Assembly (NCBI GenBank): GCA_963457535.1
Contig: OY734803.1
Location: 682,001-746,000 of the forward strand
Length of the DNA stretch: 64,000 nt
Reading direction: 5' to 3'
From: JAHRAW01 sp028066695
GTDB lineage: Bacteria; Pseudomonadota; Gammaproteobacteria; Arenicellales; Poriferihabitantaceae
In this document: piece after piece, positions 38,229 through 49,300 of the stretch
How positions within the stretch are numbered: position 1 is the first letter of the stretch
How the letters are laid out: each line of letters opens with the position of its first letter
Notes under the pieces: model-generated
The model's input: the letters and a program-made list of their open reading frames with translations, nothing else
Database searches by the model: none
What the model was told of the DNA's origin: nothing
Program-made: the position numbers and the translations under genes

Positions 38229-38627
38229 ATGTCAAAAAAGAAAATCATCCACAGCAAAGACGCCCCCGAAGCCATCGGCGCGTATTCGCAGGCGGTGCTG
38301 GCCGGCGGCATGCTCTACATCTCCGGGCAAATTCCGCTGGATCCGGAAAGCATGGAAATGGTGGATGCATCCTTTGACGCGGCCGCGCATCGCGCATTTC
38401 AAAATCTTGCGGCGGTCGCCGCGGCCGCCGGGGGCGATTTAAACGACGCGGTCAAGGTGAACATCTCGCTGACCGATCTTTCCAACTTCGGCGCGGTCAA
38501 CGAAATCATGGCGGAATATTTTCGCGAGCCTTTTCCGGCGCGCGCCGCGGTCGGCGTCGCCGCATTGCCGCGCGGCGCGCCGATTGAAATTGAAGCCGTG
38601 CTGGCCGCCGACTCTTCGGGCAACTGA
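38229..38627 (+). CDS. ridA: RidA-family enamine/imine deaminase
   Basis: A 132-residue protein of the YjgF/RidA family: AIGAYSQAV, LYISGQIPLDP, DAVKVNISLTDLSNF, FPARAAVGVAALPRGAPIEIEAVLA with the active-site Arg. It hydrolyses reactive enamines such as 2-aminoacrylate. The start at 38229 gives the normal family length, although no Shine-Dalgarno is visible. Its TGA overlaps a CTG codon from which recG could start. Confidence 0.93.
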   Translation: MSKKKIIHSKDAPEAIGAYSQAVLAGGMLYISGQIPLDPESMEMVDASFDAAAHRAFQNLAAVAAAAGGDLNDAVKVNISLTDLSNFGAVNEIMAEYFREPFPARAAVGVAALPRGAPIEIEAVLAADSSGN

Positions 38628-38686
38628 ACGACGCGCTGCGGCAACTCGGCGGCATCGGGCCTGCGGTCGCCGCCAAACTGGAGCGG

Positions 38687-40717
38687 ATGGGCATCACCCA
38701 TCCGCGCGACCTGCTGTTCCACCTGCCCTACCGCTACCAGGACCGCACCCGCCTGAGCCAAATCGCCGGCGCGCAGCCGGGACAGGACGCGGTGGTGCTC
38801 GGGCGGGTGGAACTGGTCAATGTGCTGCCGCGCCCGCGGCGCATGTTGCTGGTGCGCATTCGCGACGCCAGCGGCGCGCTGATTTTGCGTTTCTTTCATT
38901 TCAGCGCGGCGCAGCAGCGCGCCTTTCGGCGCGGCGATTGGATTCACTGCTACGGCGAAATCCGCGTCGCCTCGCGCGGCGGCGCGCCGGAAATGGTGCA
39001 CCCCGAATACCGCCTGCACGCCGAGCGTCCGCTGCGCGTGACCGAAGACGCGCTGACGCCGCTCTACCCGGCCGGCGAGGGGCTCGGCGCGGCGACGCTG
39101 CGCAAACTGGTGGCGCGCGCGCTGGAAAGCGAACTCGCGGACTTGCGCGAATGCCTGCCCGATGAAGTGCGCCGCAAATTTGATTTGATGCCGCTCGCCG
39201 ACGCGTTGCGCGCGGTGCACCGCCCGCCGCCGCAGGCCGACACCGAGGCGCTGCTCGGCGGCGCGCACCCGGCGCAGCGGCGCCTCGCGCTGGAGGAATT
39301 GCTCGCGCACCACCTCGCGCTCGGCGAAGTGCGCAAACGGCAGCGCGCGCGCAACGCGCCGGCGTTTGCTGCAACGCGCGGCAGTTGGGAAAAACTGGAG
39401 TGCAAACTCGGCTTCACGCTGACCGCCGCGCAGCAGCGCGTCATCGGCGAAATCCTCGCCGACCTGCGCGAACCGACGCCGGCGATGCGCTTGCTGCAGG
39501 GTGATGTCGGCTCGGGCAAGACCGTGGCCGCGGCCGCCGCGGCGCTGCATGCGATAGACGCCAACTTTCAGGCGGCGATGATGGCGCCGACCGAATTGTT
39601 GTCCGAGCAGCACCGCCGCACTTTCACCGATTGGTTTGCGCCGCTTAACATTAAAGTGGAATGGCTCGGCGGAAAAATGCCGGCGGCGGCGCGCGCGCAA
39701 GCGCGGCAACGCATCGCCGGCGGCGAGGCGAACATGGTCATCGGCACGCACGCGCTGTTTCAGCAGCAGGTGGAGTTTCACAATCTCGGGCTGATCATCG
39801 TGGACGAGCAGCACCGCTTCGGCGTCGGCCAGCGTTTGGCGCTGCGCAACAAAGCCGCGCCCGGCGACGGCGATGTCTCCGGCGGGGGCGAACTGGTGCC
39901 GCATCAACTGATCATGAGTGCGACGCCGATTCCGCGCTCGCTGGCGATGATTTTTTACGCCGATTTGGATGTCTCGGCGATTGACGAACTTCCTCCGGGG
40001 CGCAAAGCGGTGCGCACCGTGGCGCTGCCGAACAGCCGCCGCGAAGAAGTCGCCGAACGCATTCGCGCAACCTGCCGCGAGCGCGGCCAGGCCTACTGGG
40101 TCTGCCCGCTGATAGACGAATCTGACAAACTGCAGGCGCAGGCCGCCACCGAAACGCGCGCCGCGCTCGGCAATTTGCTGCCGGAACTTCGCATTGACCT
40201 GCTGCACGGGCGCATGAAGCCCGCGCAAAAGGACGAAGCGATGCACAAGTTTCAGCGCGGCGAAACCGATTTGCTGGTGGCCACCACGGTGGTGGAAGTC
40301 GGCGTGGATGTGCCGGCGGCCGGGCTGATGGTCATTGAAAACGCCGAGCGCCTCGGCCTGGCGCAACTGCATCAACTGCGCGGGCGCGTCGGGCGCAGCG
40401 ACCAGCAGGCGACCTGCGTGCTGCTCTACCAGCCGCCGCTCGGCAAGTTGGCGAAAGAGCGGCTCGGCATTTTGCGCGACACCAACGACGGATTCAAAAT
40501 CGCCAACAAGGATTTGGAGCAGCGCGGCCCCGGCGAATTGCTCGGCACCCGGCAGACCGGGCTGCAGCACCTGAAAGTCGCCAACCTCGCGCGCGACCGC
40601 GCGCTCCTGCCGCAAATCGGGGAAATCGCGAACATGCTTCGCGCGCAACACCCGCAGGCGGTCGCGCCGCTCATTGAAAGGTGGATTCATCAGGGGGAGG
40701 CGTATGCTTCGGTGTAA
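38687..40717 (+). CDS. recG: ATP-dependent DNA helicase RecG
   Basis: A 676-residue helicase from the first ATG. GDVGSGKT (272-279), DEQHRFG (373-379) and the motif VI region QLRGRVGRS are present, with the wedge domain in front. It remodels stalled forks and Holliday junctions. The frame stays open upstream to about 38594 and encodes the missing N-terminal piece (LNDALRQLGGIGPAVAAKLE), usual in RecG; no ATG, GTG or TTG is available there, so the true start may be CTG at 38624, which overlaps the ridA stop (CTGA). Confidence 0.95.
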   Translation: MGITHPRDLLFHLPYRYQDRTRLSQIAGAQPGQDAVVLGRVELVNVLPRPRRMLLVRIRDASGALILRFFHFSAAQQRAFRRGDWIHCYGEIRVASRGGAPEMVHPEYRLHAERPLRVTEDALTPLYPAGEGLGAATLRKLVARALESELADLRECLPDEVRRKFDLMPLADALRAVHRPPPQADTEALLGGAHPAQRRLALEELLAHHLALGEVRKRQRARNAPAFAATRGSWEKLECKLGFTLTAAQQRVIGEILADLREPTPAMRLLQGDVGSGKTVAAAAAALHAIDANFQAAMMAPTELLSEQHRRTFTDWFAPLNIKVEWLGGKMPAAARAQARQRIAGGEANMVIGTHALFQQQVEFHNLGLIIVDEQHRFGVGQRLALRNKAAPGDGDVSGGGELVPHQLIMSATPIPRSLAMIFYADLDVSAIDELPPGRKAVRTVALPNSRREEVAERIRATCRERGQAYWVCPLIDESDKLQAQAATETRAALGNLLPELRIDLLHGRMKPAQKDEAMHKFQRGETDLLVATTVVEVGVDVPAAGLMVIENAERLGLAQLHQLRGRVGRSDQQATCVLLYQPPLGKLAKERLGILRDTNDGFKIANKDLEQRGPGELLGTRQTGLQHLKVANLARDRALLPQIGEIANMLRAQHPQAVAPLIERWIHQGEAYASV

Positions 40718-40723
40718 CTCTGC

Positions 40724-41578
40724 ATGACCGCCGCGACTTTTCATGCTTGCCTGCGCCTGATGCGCCTGCACCGCCCTATCGGCGCGCTGCTGCTGTTATG
40801 GCCGACCCTGTGGGCGCTGTGGCTGGCCGCCGACGGGCGGCCCGACTTTTCGCTGCTCGCCATCTTCATCGCCGGCGTCTGGGTCATGCGCGCCGCCGGC
40901 TGCGTCATCAACGACTACGCCGACCGCGGCATAGACGCGCATGTGCGGCGCACCCGCGACCGCCCGCTGGCGCGCGGCGAAGTGACGCCGCGCCAGGCGC
41001 TGCTGCTGTTTGCGCTGCTGCTGGCGCCGGCGCTCGCGCTCGCGCTGCAATTAAACCGCGAGGCGCAATTGCTGGCGCTTCCCGCGCTCGCCGTAGCCGC
41101 GCTCTACCCGTTCGCCAAGCGCGTCACCCATCTGCCGCAACTCGCGCTCGGCGTCGCTTTTTCGTGGGGAATTCCGATGGCCTACGCGGCGCAACTCGCG
41201 GCGGTGCCGGCCGAGGCGTGGTGGCTGTTCACCGCCAATTTCGCATGGGTGGTCGCGTATGACACCCAGTATGCGATGGCCGACCGCGAAGACGACCTGC
41301 GCATCGGCGTCAAATCCAGCGCGATTTTTTTCGGCGAATACGACAACCGCGCGGTCGCGTTGCTGCACCTCCTGTGCCTCGCGCTACTCGCCGCAATCGG
41401 CGCGCGGCGCGGACTGGACGCGCCGTTTTACGCCGCGCTTATATTCGCGCTCGGCTGCGCCGCCTACCAGCAATTTTTATGCCGCAACCGCGACCGCGAA
41501 AAATGCCTGCGCGCGTTTCTCAACAACAACTGGTTCGGCGCCGCGGTTTTCTGCGGGCTGGCGCTGGCCTTGTGGTAG
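40724..41578 (+). CDS. ubiA: 4-hydroxybenzoate octaprenyltransferase
   Basis: A 284-residue membrane prenyltransferase. The first Asp-rich motif is NDYADRGID (63-71), the second YDTQYAMADREDD; about eight hydrophobic helices follow the family pattern. It attaches the polyprenyl chain to 4-hydroxybenzoate in ubiquinone synthesis. It starts 6 bases after recG, so both may share a transcript. Complete. Confidence 0.95.
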   Translation: MTAATFHACLRLMRLHRPIGALLLLWPTLWALWLAADGRPDFSLLAIFIAGVWVMRAAGCVINDYADRGIDAHVRRTRDRPLARGEVTPRQALLLFALLLAPALALALQLNREAQLLALPALAVAALYPFAKRVTHLPQLALGVAFSWGIPMAYAAQLAAVPAEAWWLFTANFAWVVAYDTQYAMADREDDLRIGVKSSAIFFGEYDNRAVALLHLLCLALLAAIGARRGLDAPFYAALIFALGCAAYQQFLCRNRDREKCLRAFLNNNWFGAAVFCGLALALW

Positions 41579-41635
41579 GCGGCCGCTCAAAATCCGTTTT
41601 GGGATGGTGTAGAATGCGGGGAGTAGGACAAACGA

Positions 41636-42133
41636 ATGAAATCATGGGACAGGGAAAAAGCCGCGCTTCCGGCGCGGCGGAAGTCGCGCGCGGCGCGGGA
41701 TGCAATCGCGAAAAACTTGCGCGGCGATGGTTTTGCGCGGCTGTGGGAAAGGACGCCGCCGATGCCGACGCCGGACGCGCAGCGCGCATTCAGCGAACAA
41801 GTCGGCAAACGCGAAGTGGAGACGCCGGCGGCGGTGATGCCGGAAAAATTAATTTCCAAGGGGCGCAATCTGGCGTGGCTCTCGCAACAGACGATTGGCA
41901 AGATCAAAGCGCGGCACCCTGAAGTAACGGCGGCGCGCATGCAACTTGTGCAAAAATCAGTGGACGGCGCGGATGTGTTCGCGCAGGACGCAAGGCACTG
42001 GATCGGCTTTGCGCGCGACGATGCGGAGAAGTTGTGGGCGGTCGGCTGGAAACGACTCCTTGGCGGCAAGATTTACCTCACCAGAATGCACCGCGCCAAA
42101 CCGAAACAATTGCGCCATGCGGAAAAAACATAG
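41636..42133 (+). CDS. hypothetical protein, possible RNase-like (PBECR-type) domain
   Basis: A 165-residue basic soluble protein with a good GGGGAG/TAGGA ribosome site and a TAGAAT hexamer upstream. The second half (from about 80) has QQTIGKIKARHPEVT, a central helix, DARHWIGFARD and a final KIYLTRMHRA. This order (an S-x-x-T-I-x-K-I-K-x-x-HP helix, then strands ending with YL and HR) recalls the Barnase/EndoU/ColicinE5-RelE-like nuclease group of phage-associated proteins, but the match is by eye only. It is not preceded by an obvious immunity or antitoxin gene. Confidence 0.5.
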   Translation: MKSWDREKAALPARRKSRAARDAIAKNLRGDGFARLWERTPPMPTPDAQRAFSEQVGKREVETPAAVMPEKLISKGRNLAWLSQQTIGKIKARHPEVTAARMQLVQKSVDGADVFAQDARHWIGFARDDAEKLWAVGWKRLLGGKIYLTRMHRAKPKQLRHAEKT

Positions 42134-42210
42134 CGGAGAGTGGGGAAGTAGCGCTTGGGAGGTGGCAGTGCAATCCCTCCTCGGGCTATGTTTCGCCGAC
42201 TTTGCCAAAT

Positions 42211-42441
42211 GACTCAAGCGCTCGCGAATATCTTACCGCCCCGCGCCGCCGTGTCAAGCGGTTCGGCGGAAAAAATCCCGGCAATTTCCGCCATTTTGCG
42301 AGGGGAAAACGAGCGCTTGGGAGGCGGTAAGCGATCATCCACGGGCCACGCCGGCTTTGCCAATGACTCAAGCGCCCGCAAACATCCTACCGCTCCGCGC
42401 CGCCGTGTCAAGCGACCCGGCGGAAAAAATCCCGGCAATTT
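42211..42441. repeat. tandem imperfect repeat with outward promoter-like sites
   Basis: A 77-base unit at 42211-42287 recurs at 42365-42441 with about 8 mismatches; a shorter block starting GCGCTTGGGAGG precedes each (42151 and 42313). On the minus strand both copies carry TTGACA, a 16-base spacer and TAAGAT (42230-42257) or TAGGAT (42384-42411). The gap between the hypothetical gene and the first FN3 gene (42134-42508) holds nothing else but the plus-strand promoter at its end. Confidence 0.75.
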
Positions 42442-42453
42442 TTGCTTTGCCGC

Positions 42454-42482
42454 TTGACGCCGCGACGGCGGGGTCGTAGAAT
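42454..42482 (+). promoter_or_regulatory. sigma70 promoter of the first FN3 gene
   Basis: TTGACG (42454-42459), 17 bases, TAGAAT (42477-42482). The same layout, with nearly the same flanks, stands before the two paralogues. The expected start of transcription is about 20 bases before the ATG at 42509. Confidence 0.75.
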
Positions 42483-42508
42483 GCCGCGCAATTCTTCCGG
42501 AGAAAGCC

Positions 42509-45500
42509 ATGCCGCAAAAGCAAAGTGTCTTTGACCGAATCGGGCGCAATATCCTTTGCGCCATATTGTTGACTCTGGGCATGGGAGCGGGAGGGCAGGA
42601 AACCGAAGCGCAAAATCGGCCGGCCGGCGCGCCGGCGATTACCGGAATACATACCTTCTCCGGAGGCGGCCTGTGGATCCTTTACACGGGACCCGACGAC
42701 CTCGGCGAGCCGCCGGCCACCACCAAAGTCCTCATTCGCAACCGCCGGGTCGGCCAGACTGCGTGGGACAATCCCAACGGCGCGGGCGGCCAGCTTCGCG
42801 CGGTGAACTCGCAGGATCAAATTACGCCCTACGGAACCGGGCATCTGTGGTCATGGGAGCACGACGAAAACGGCGGGGAAATCGTAACTTTTGCCTCGAG
42901 CAGCAAATTTATCAGCGGTTCCTGGGAATTCCAGATCGCATACACCAACGGCCAGGCTCCGGTCGCTTGGTCGCCGTTGCGGGCGGCTACCATCAAATCG
43001 CCGCGCGAAGTGCATAGCGCGACGCTCACCGCCGGTCCCGGCTCGTTTCGGGTCGCATGGATTCCAAGCCAGATTGATGCGGGTGCTGAGGCGCCGGCCA
43101 CAACCGGCTGGAAAGTGCTCTACCGCAAATCCGGAACGACCACATGGAGCGAGACCGACATCTCCGATGCGGGCGCCCGCTCGCATACGCAGACCGGGCT
43201 TGACTCCGAGACCGCATATGAAGTGCAGATCGCCGCCACGAACAGCACCGGCACCGGCGTCCTTCCGGCAAATCCGCAAACGGTCACCACCCTCGCCGGC
43301 TCCCTCTCCTCGCCCTCTATTCCCCAACCGCCGGCTAATTTGCGCGCGACGCAAAGCGGCAATAATTTGGCGCTGACTTGGGACGCGCCGGCAGGCGGCC
43401 CCACGCCGACCGCCTATCAAGTCCGCTGGCGCGCCGGCGCGACCACGGCTGAGCGCGATGTGGCCGCTTGGAGCAACCCGGTGCAGGTGACGCAACGCAC
43501 CCACACCATCGCCGGCATTTCCGACTCGGTCCTCTACGAGGCGCAAGTCGCCAGCATCACCGACACGATTTTGGCTTTCCCCGCATTCACCGCGTGGGAT
43601 GTGACCGCGCGCGGGCCGGAAATCACCCTGCCCGAAAAGCCCGCCAACCTGGCCGCAACGCACAGCGGCACCAATTTGACGGCGACCTGGGACGCGCCGA
43701 CCAGCGGCGCGGTGGTGACCAAATACCAGATCCGCTGGCGAACCGGCGGGACCAGAGCCCAGCGAAATCGCGCGGCGTGGAGCAGCCCGGTAACGGTGAC
43801 CGGGGGGGAAAGCGACCGGGAACACCCACACCATCCCCGGCATTTCCAATGCGGTTTTCTACCAAGTGGAGGTCGCCAGCGTCACCGACCAACTTATCGC
43901 CTTCCCCGAATTCATCAAGTGGGAAGCGAGGGTCGGCGGGCCGCGAATCACCGTGCCCTTTGTGCCCACCGGCCTGACCGCGACGCATGGCAACGGCGCC
44001 TTGACGCTGAATTGGGTCGCGCCGACACAAGGCGCCGCAGTCGGCACTTACCGCGTCCGCTGGAGGAGCGGCGCGAGCGTGGCCGCGCGCGATGACGCGG
44101 AGTGGAGCGCGCCGGTGCAGGTGGAGAATGCGCTCCATTATGTGATTCCCAACATCTCCAACGACAGAACGACCCTCTACCAGGCGCAAGTCGCGAGCAT
44201 CACCGACGACCTGCTCGTCTTCACCGGATTGATTCACTGGAAAACCACGGTGCAATGGCCGGAAATCACCGCGCCCGAACCGCCGCAAAACCTGCGCGCG
44301 GCGCACAGCGGCGACACGCTGACGCTGACCTGGGACGCGCCGGCAAGCGGCGCCACGGCCAGCGCTTACCGCGTCCGCTACAAAATCGGCTCAAGCGAAA
44401 CCTCGCTGGAGACCGCGGGTTGGAGCGCGCCGACGCAAGTGACCAGCCGCTCGCAATCAATCTCCGGCATTACCACCGGGACCTTCTTTGAGGCGCAAGT
44501 CGCGAGCATCACCCCCGATCTCGTCACTTTCCCCGGTTTCATTCAATGGGAGGCAAGCGTGGGCTGGCCCAATCGGCCGCCCAGTGTGCCCAGGTTTGCG
44601 GTCGTCCCGCAGTTTCGTCACGGCTTTGGCCACTATTTTGACCTCTACTTCTCGGCGCCCGATTCTCTGGGCGTGCCAAAGGCCAAGGACATCCGCATTC
44701 GCTACCGCAGGCCCAACAACGGGCCTTGGGGCAATGCCGGCGGCGCGGCCGGACAACTCCGCCAGGTAGGCGCCAATAAACTGGATGTGCTCGGTCGCGC
44801 CGGGGGGCTGTGGAGGTGGTCGCTTAACGATGAAGGCGGCGGCCACATCATCGCTGTTCCGCAAAGCGGCCTGTGGGCCAGCGGCAACACCTGGGAAATG
44901 CAAATGGTATACACCAACGGCCAGACTCCGCTCAATTGGTCGCCGGTGCGGACATTTACCTCAGGCGCGCCGGGCGAACCGACCAATATCCGGGCCGCGG
45001 CGGGTCCCGGCGCGTTTCAGATCACCTGGGGCAACCCTGACGGCTATTTCGGCGCAGCCGGCTGGAAAGTGCGCTACCGCAAGAAAGGGGAAACCGCATA
45101 CACCATCGTTGACATCGCCGACGCGAGCGCCCGGTCGTATGTGCAAAACGGCCTTGAGTCCGGGACCGAATACGAAGTGACGATCGCCGGCACGAACGGC
45201 AGAGGCGACATCGGCATCTTTCCGCTGTCTCCGCTGGAAGTCACCATCGGCGCCATAGATACGGTCACGCCGCGCAACCTCGCCGCAACGCGCGGCGACG
45301 GCGAAGTGACGCTGGCCTGGGACGCGCCGACCGGCGCCGGGCCTTATTCCACCTACAAAGTCCGCGTGAAAACCGGCGCCGATGAAGCCGCGCTGACCGC
45401 GGCCGAATACGGCGACCCGGTCGCCGCGACCGCGCTCACCTACGCCATCACCGTCGCCAACAACGAGCGTTACGCGGCGCAAGTCGCCGCCATCAACGAC

Positions 45501-46169
45501 GGCGCGCCCGAGTTCGTTTCCTGGGACGCTGCCGTGCAAAGCGCCGCGCCTGCATTTGCCGACGCCGCGTTTGAATTGCCGACTCTGTATGTGCGCGCCG
45601 ATGCGTATTCCATAGAGTTTCCGGCGGCGACCAGCCCGGATTCCACGCCGATCAATTACACCCTCGGCGGCCTGCCGGCAAACTCCGGCTTAACCTTCGC
45701 CGCGGACACGCGCATCCTTTCCGGCATCCCGACCGCCGAAGCGGTCGCCGCCGGCGAAGCGACGCTGGCTTACGCCGCGACCGACTCCGCCGCGTTTTCC
45801 GTGGAACAGACAATCCCCATTCGTTTCGGCGAGTTTGATATGGATGTGGACGAAAGCGGAACGGTGGACAACCGCGACAGCATGCTGGTCGCGCGCTACC
45901 TGCTCGGCGTAACCGGCGCCGCGCTTACTTTCGGCCAGACCGGCGCCGCGGCCGAAGATGTCGCCGACAAAATCGCCGCCGGCAAAGCCGACGCGTCCGG
46001 GCATTTGGATGTGGATGGCGACAATGACACCGACGCCGATGACGGCATTTTGATAACGCGCTACATGTTCGGTCTGCGCGGCGCGGCGCTGGTGGCGGGC
46101 ATCGGCGATTTGGAAGAAAGCGACGCAAGCGGCATTGAGGCGAAAATCGCCGCGCTGCCATCGCCATAA
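42509..46169 (+). pseudogene. FN3-repeat dockerin-like protein, frameshifted at a G7 tract
   Basis: The first of three paralogues. It would encode about 1219 residues: signal/hydrophobic start (MPQKQSVFDRIGRN on), about eight FN3-type repeats, a putative Ig domain and a dockerin-like end. The reading frame breaks once: from 42509 the frame runs through 43800, then a run of seven G (43802-43808) shifts it; the rest continues from 43809 in the next frame to 46169. Both paralogues have six G there. The remaining sequence has no other damage, so this is a fresh mutation, a phase-variable switch, or a sequencing error. GGAG precedes the ATG. As sequenced, translation would end at 44095 after 528 residues. 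Confidence 0.8.
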
Positions 46170-46300
46170 ATTCGCCCGGCGGCAGCGGCGCGCGGCGGCT
46201 TGACACCGCCGCCGCGGGCGTGTAGAATGCCGCGCAGTTTTGCTGTTTTCGTTCTTTTGTGAATCACCATCCGAAGAGAGTCATGTTGCAAAAGCAAGCC
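46170..46300. repeat. intergenic direct repeat, copy 1
   Basis: This stretch, from the stop of the first FN3 gene into the start of the second, is almost identical to 49928-50058; one clear difference is in the ribosome site (CCGAAGAGAG here, CCGGAGAGAG there). It carries the promoter. The identity continues upstream into the coding sequence of the dockerin-like ends. Confidence 0.85.
46200..46228 (+). promoter_or_regulatory. sigma70 promoter of the second FN3 gene
   Basis: TTGACA (46200-46205), 17 bases, TAGAAT (46223-46228). The -35 lies in the loop of a GC dyad (GCGGCGGC ... GCCGCCGC), which could be an operator or the end hairpin of the previous gene. Confidence 0.8.
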
Positions 46301-49300
46301 GGCGGCGCAAGCGAGATGCCGCACAATGTCCTCGGCCGAATCGGCCGCAATATCTTCTGCGCCGCATTGTTGGCGCTGGCATCGGGATTTGGAGGGCAGG
46401 AAGCCGAGGCGCAAAATCGGCCGGCCCAAAACCGGCCGGCCGGCGCGCCGACGATTACCGCACTACATTCTTTCGGGAATGGCGCTCTGTGGATCTTTTA
46501 CAGGCGGCCCGCCGACCTCGGCGAGCCGCCGGCCACGGAAGTCCGCATTCGCGTCACCAGGTCCAACGGCACTTACATCAGTACCGGCGGCGCGAGCGGC
46601 CAGGCCCGCTCGGTCGCCGGCAATGTTGTGACGCCCACCGCGGCCGGGCATCTGTGGACATGGAATCACAACAACAACGGCGGAGATATCGTGACTTATG
46701 GCGTGGGCAGCAGCTTTGCCGCCGGCAACGTCGCGACAGTCCAGATCGCATACACCAACGGCCAGGTTCCGGTCGCTTGGTCGGAGGCGCGGACGGCTAA
46801 AACCGGAACGCCGAATGAACCGAGGAACGTGAATTTCATCGCCGGTCCCGGCTCGTTTCGGGTTGCATGGGCTGCAAATACGATTACGAACACGCCGGTA
46901 ACCGGCTGGAAGGTGCAATACCGCAAATCCGGAACGACCACCTGGAGCGAGACCGACATCTCCGATGCGGGCGCCCGGTTGCATGTGCAGACCGGGCTTG
47001 ACGCCGAAACGGAATACGAAGTGCAGGTCGCCGGCACGAACGCGCGCGGCACCGGCATTCTTCCGGCAACTCCATACAGGGTCACCACCCTCGCCGGCAC
47101 CCTCACTTCGCCCTCCATTCCCAAACCGCCGCGCAATTTGAGCGCGACGCAAAGCGGCACCAGTTTGGCGGTGACCTGGGACGCGCCGTCAAGCGGCCCC
47201 ACGCCGACCGCCTATCAGGTCCGCTGGCGCACCGGCGCGACCATCGGCGCGCGAAATGCCGCGGCTTGGAGCAGCCCGGCGCAAGTGACGCAGCGCACCC
47301 ACACCATCGCCGGCGTTTCCGACTCGGTCCTCTACGAGGTGCAAGTCGCCAGCATCACCAACACGATTTTGTCCTTCCCCGCATTCACTGATTGGGATGC
47401 GACCGTGCGCGGGCCGGCAATCACCCGGCCCGAAAATCCCCGAAACTTGGGCGCAACGCAAAGCGGCAACAACTTGGAGTTGACCTGGGACGCGCCGGGA
47501 AGCGGCGTGACGGTGTCCACCTACCAAATCCGCTGGCGCACCGGCCCGACCAAAGGCCAGCGGGATCGCGCGGCGTGGAGCGCCCCGGTGACGGTGACGG
47601 GGGGCAAGCCGGCCGGGAACAGCCACACCATCCCCGGCATTTCCAACGCGGTTTTCTGGCACGTGGAGATCGCCAGCATCACCGACCAACTCCTCACCTT
47701 CCCCGAGTTCATCAGGTGGCAAGGGATCAGCGGGCCGACAATCACCGCGCCCGGAGTTCCCACCAACCTGACCGCGACGCATGGCGACGGCGCCTTGACG
47801 CTGAATTGGGACCCGCCGGCAAGCGGCGCAACGGTCGGCACTTACCGCGTCCGCTGGAGGAGCGGCAGGACCAAGGTCGCGCGCGATGCCGCGCAGTGGA
47901 GCGCGCCGGTGCAGGTGGAGAATGCGCGCCATTACAAAATTTCCAACATCTCCAACCAGGCGCTCTACGAGGCGCAAGTCGCGAGCATCACCGACGACTT
48001 GCTGGTCTTCACCGACTTGATTCACTGGCAGACCACGGTGCAATGGCCGGAAATCACCGTGCCCGAACCGCCGCAAAACCTGCGCGCGACGCACAGCGGC
48101 GACACGCTGACGCTTTCCTGGGAGGCGCCGACGAGCGGCGCCACGGTCAGCGGTTACCGCGTCCGTTACCGAACCGGTTCCACCCTGGCTTTGCTGGAGA
48201 CCGCGGGTTGGAGCGCGCCGGTGCAAGCGATCGGCCGCTCGCAATCAATCACCGGCATTTCCGCCGGAACCCTGTTTGAGGGGCAAGTCGCGAGCATCAC
48301 CCCCGCTCTCGCCACTTTCCCCGATTTCATTGAGTGGGAGACGACCGTGGGCTGGCCCAGTCGGCCGGCCGGCGCGCCTTGGCTTAGGCCTGATCCGGAT
48401 GGCAATGGTGTGGATATCGTCTACACGCCGCCTGCCTTTTTGGGATTTCCGCCGGCCACGGAAGTCCGCGTTCGCTACCGCAGGCCCAATAACGGGGATT
48501 GGGGCAACACTGGCGGCGAGGAGGGCCAGGCCCGTATGGTGAACCCCGGCACGAACGATGTGCCTGGCTTCGCCGGGTGGCTGTGGCAGTGGTCGCTCAA
48601 CGATGCCGGCGGCATAATCAGGACTGCCGGCGGCAGCATCTTTGGTCCCGGGAACACCTGGGAAATCCAGATGGCATACATCAACGGCCAGACTCCGGTC
48701 AATTGGTCGCCGCAGCGGACGGTGACCGTCGGCGCACCGGGCGAGGCGACGAATGTTCGGGTCTTGGGGGGTCCCGGCGCGTTTGTGGCCCAATGGGACG
48801 GAAGTCGCGGTCCTGCCACAACCGACTGGCAAGTGCGCTACCGCAAAAAGGGGGAAACCGCATACACCAGCGTGGAAATCGCCGAGGCGGGCGCCCGGTC
48901 GTATGTGCAAAACGGTCTTGAGCCCGGGACGGAATACGAAGTGCTGGTCGTCGGCACCAACAGTAACGGCACCGGCGTCCTTCCGCTGTCTCCGCAGAGC
49001 GTCACCACCGGCGTCACCGACACGGTCACGCCGCGCAACCTCGCCGCGACGCGCGGCGATGGCGAAGTGACGCTGGCCTGGGACGCGCCGAGCGGCGCCG
49101 GGCCCTATTCCACCTACTCGGTTCGCTTCAAAACCGGCGCCGATGAAGCCGCGCTGACCGCGGCCGAATACGGCGACCCGGCCGCCGCGACCGCCCTCAC
49201 CTACGCCATCACCGTCGCCAACAACGAGCGTTACGCCGCGCAAGTCGCCGCCCTCAACGACGATGCGCCCGAATTCGTTGCCTGGACGAGCATCCAAAGC

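Noticed and set aside
38399..40771. 790-residue frame opposite recG
   Set aside because: Shadow of recG; recG carries all helicase motifs.
42151..42441. CRISPR array
   Set aside because: Only two long imperfect copies with no short regular repeats and spacers, and no cas genes.
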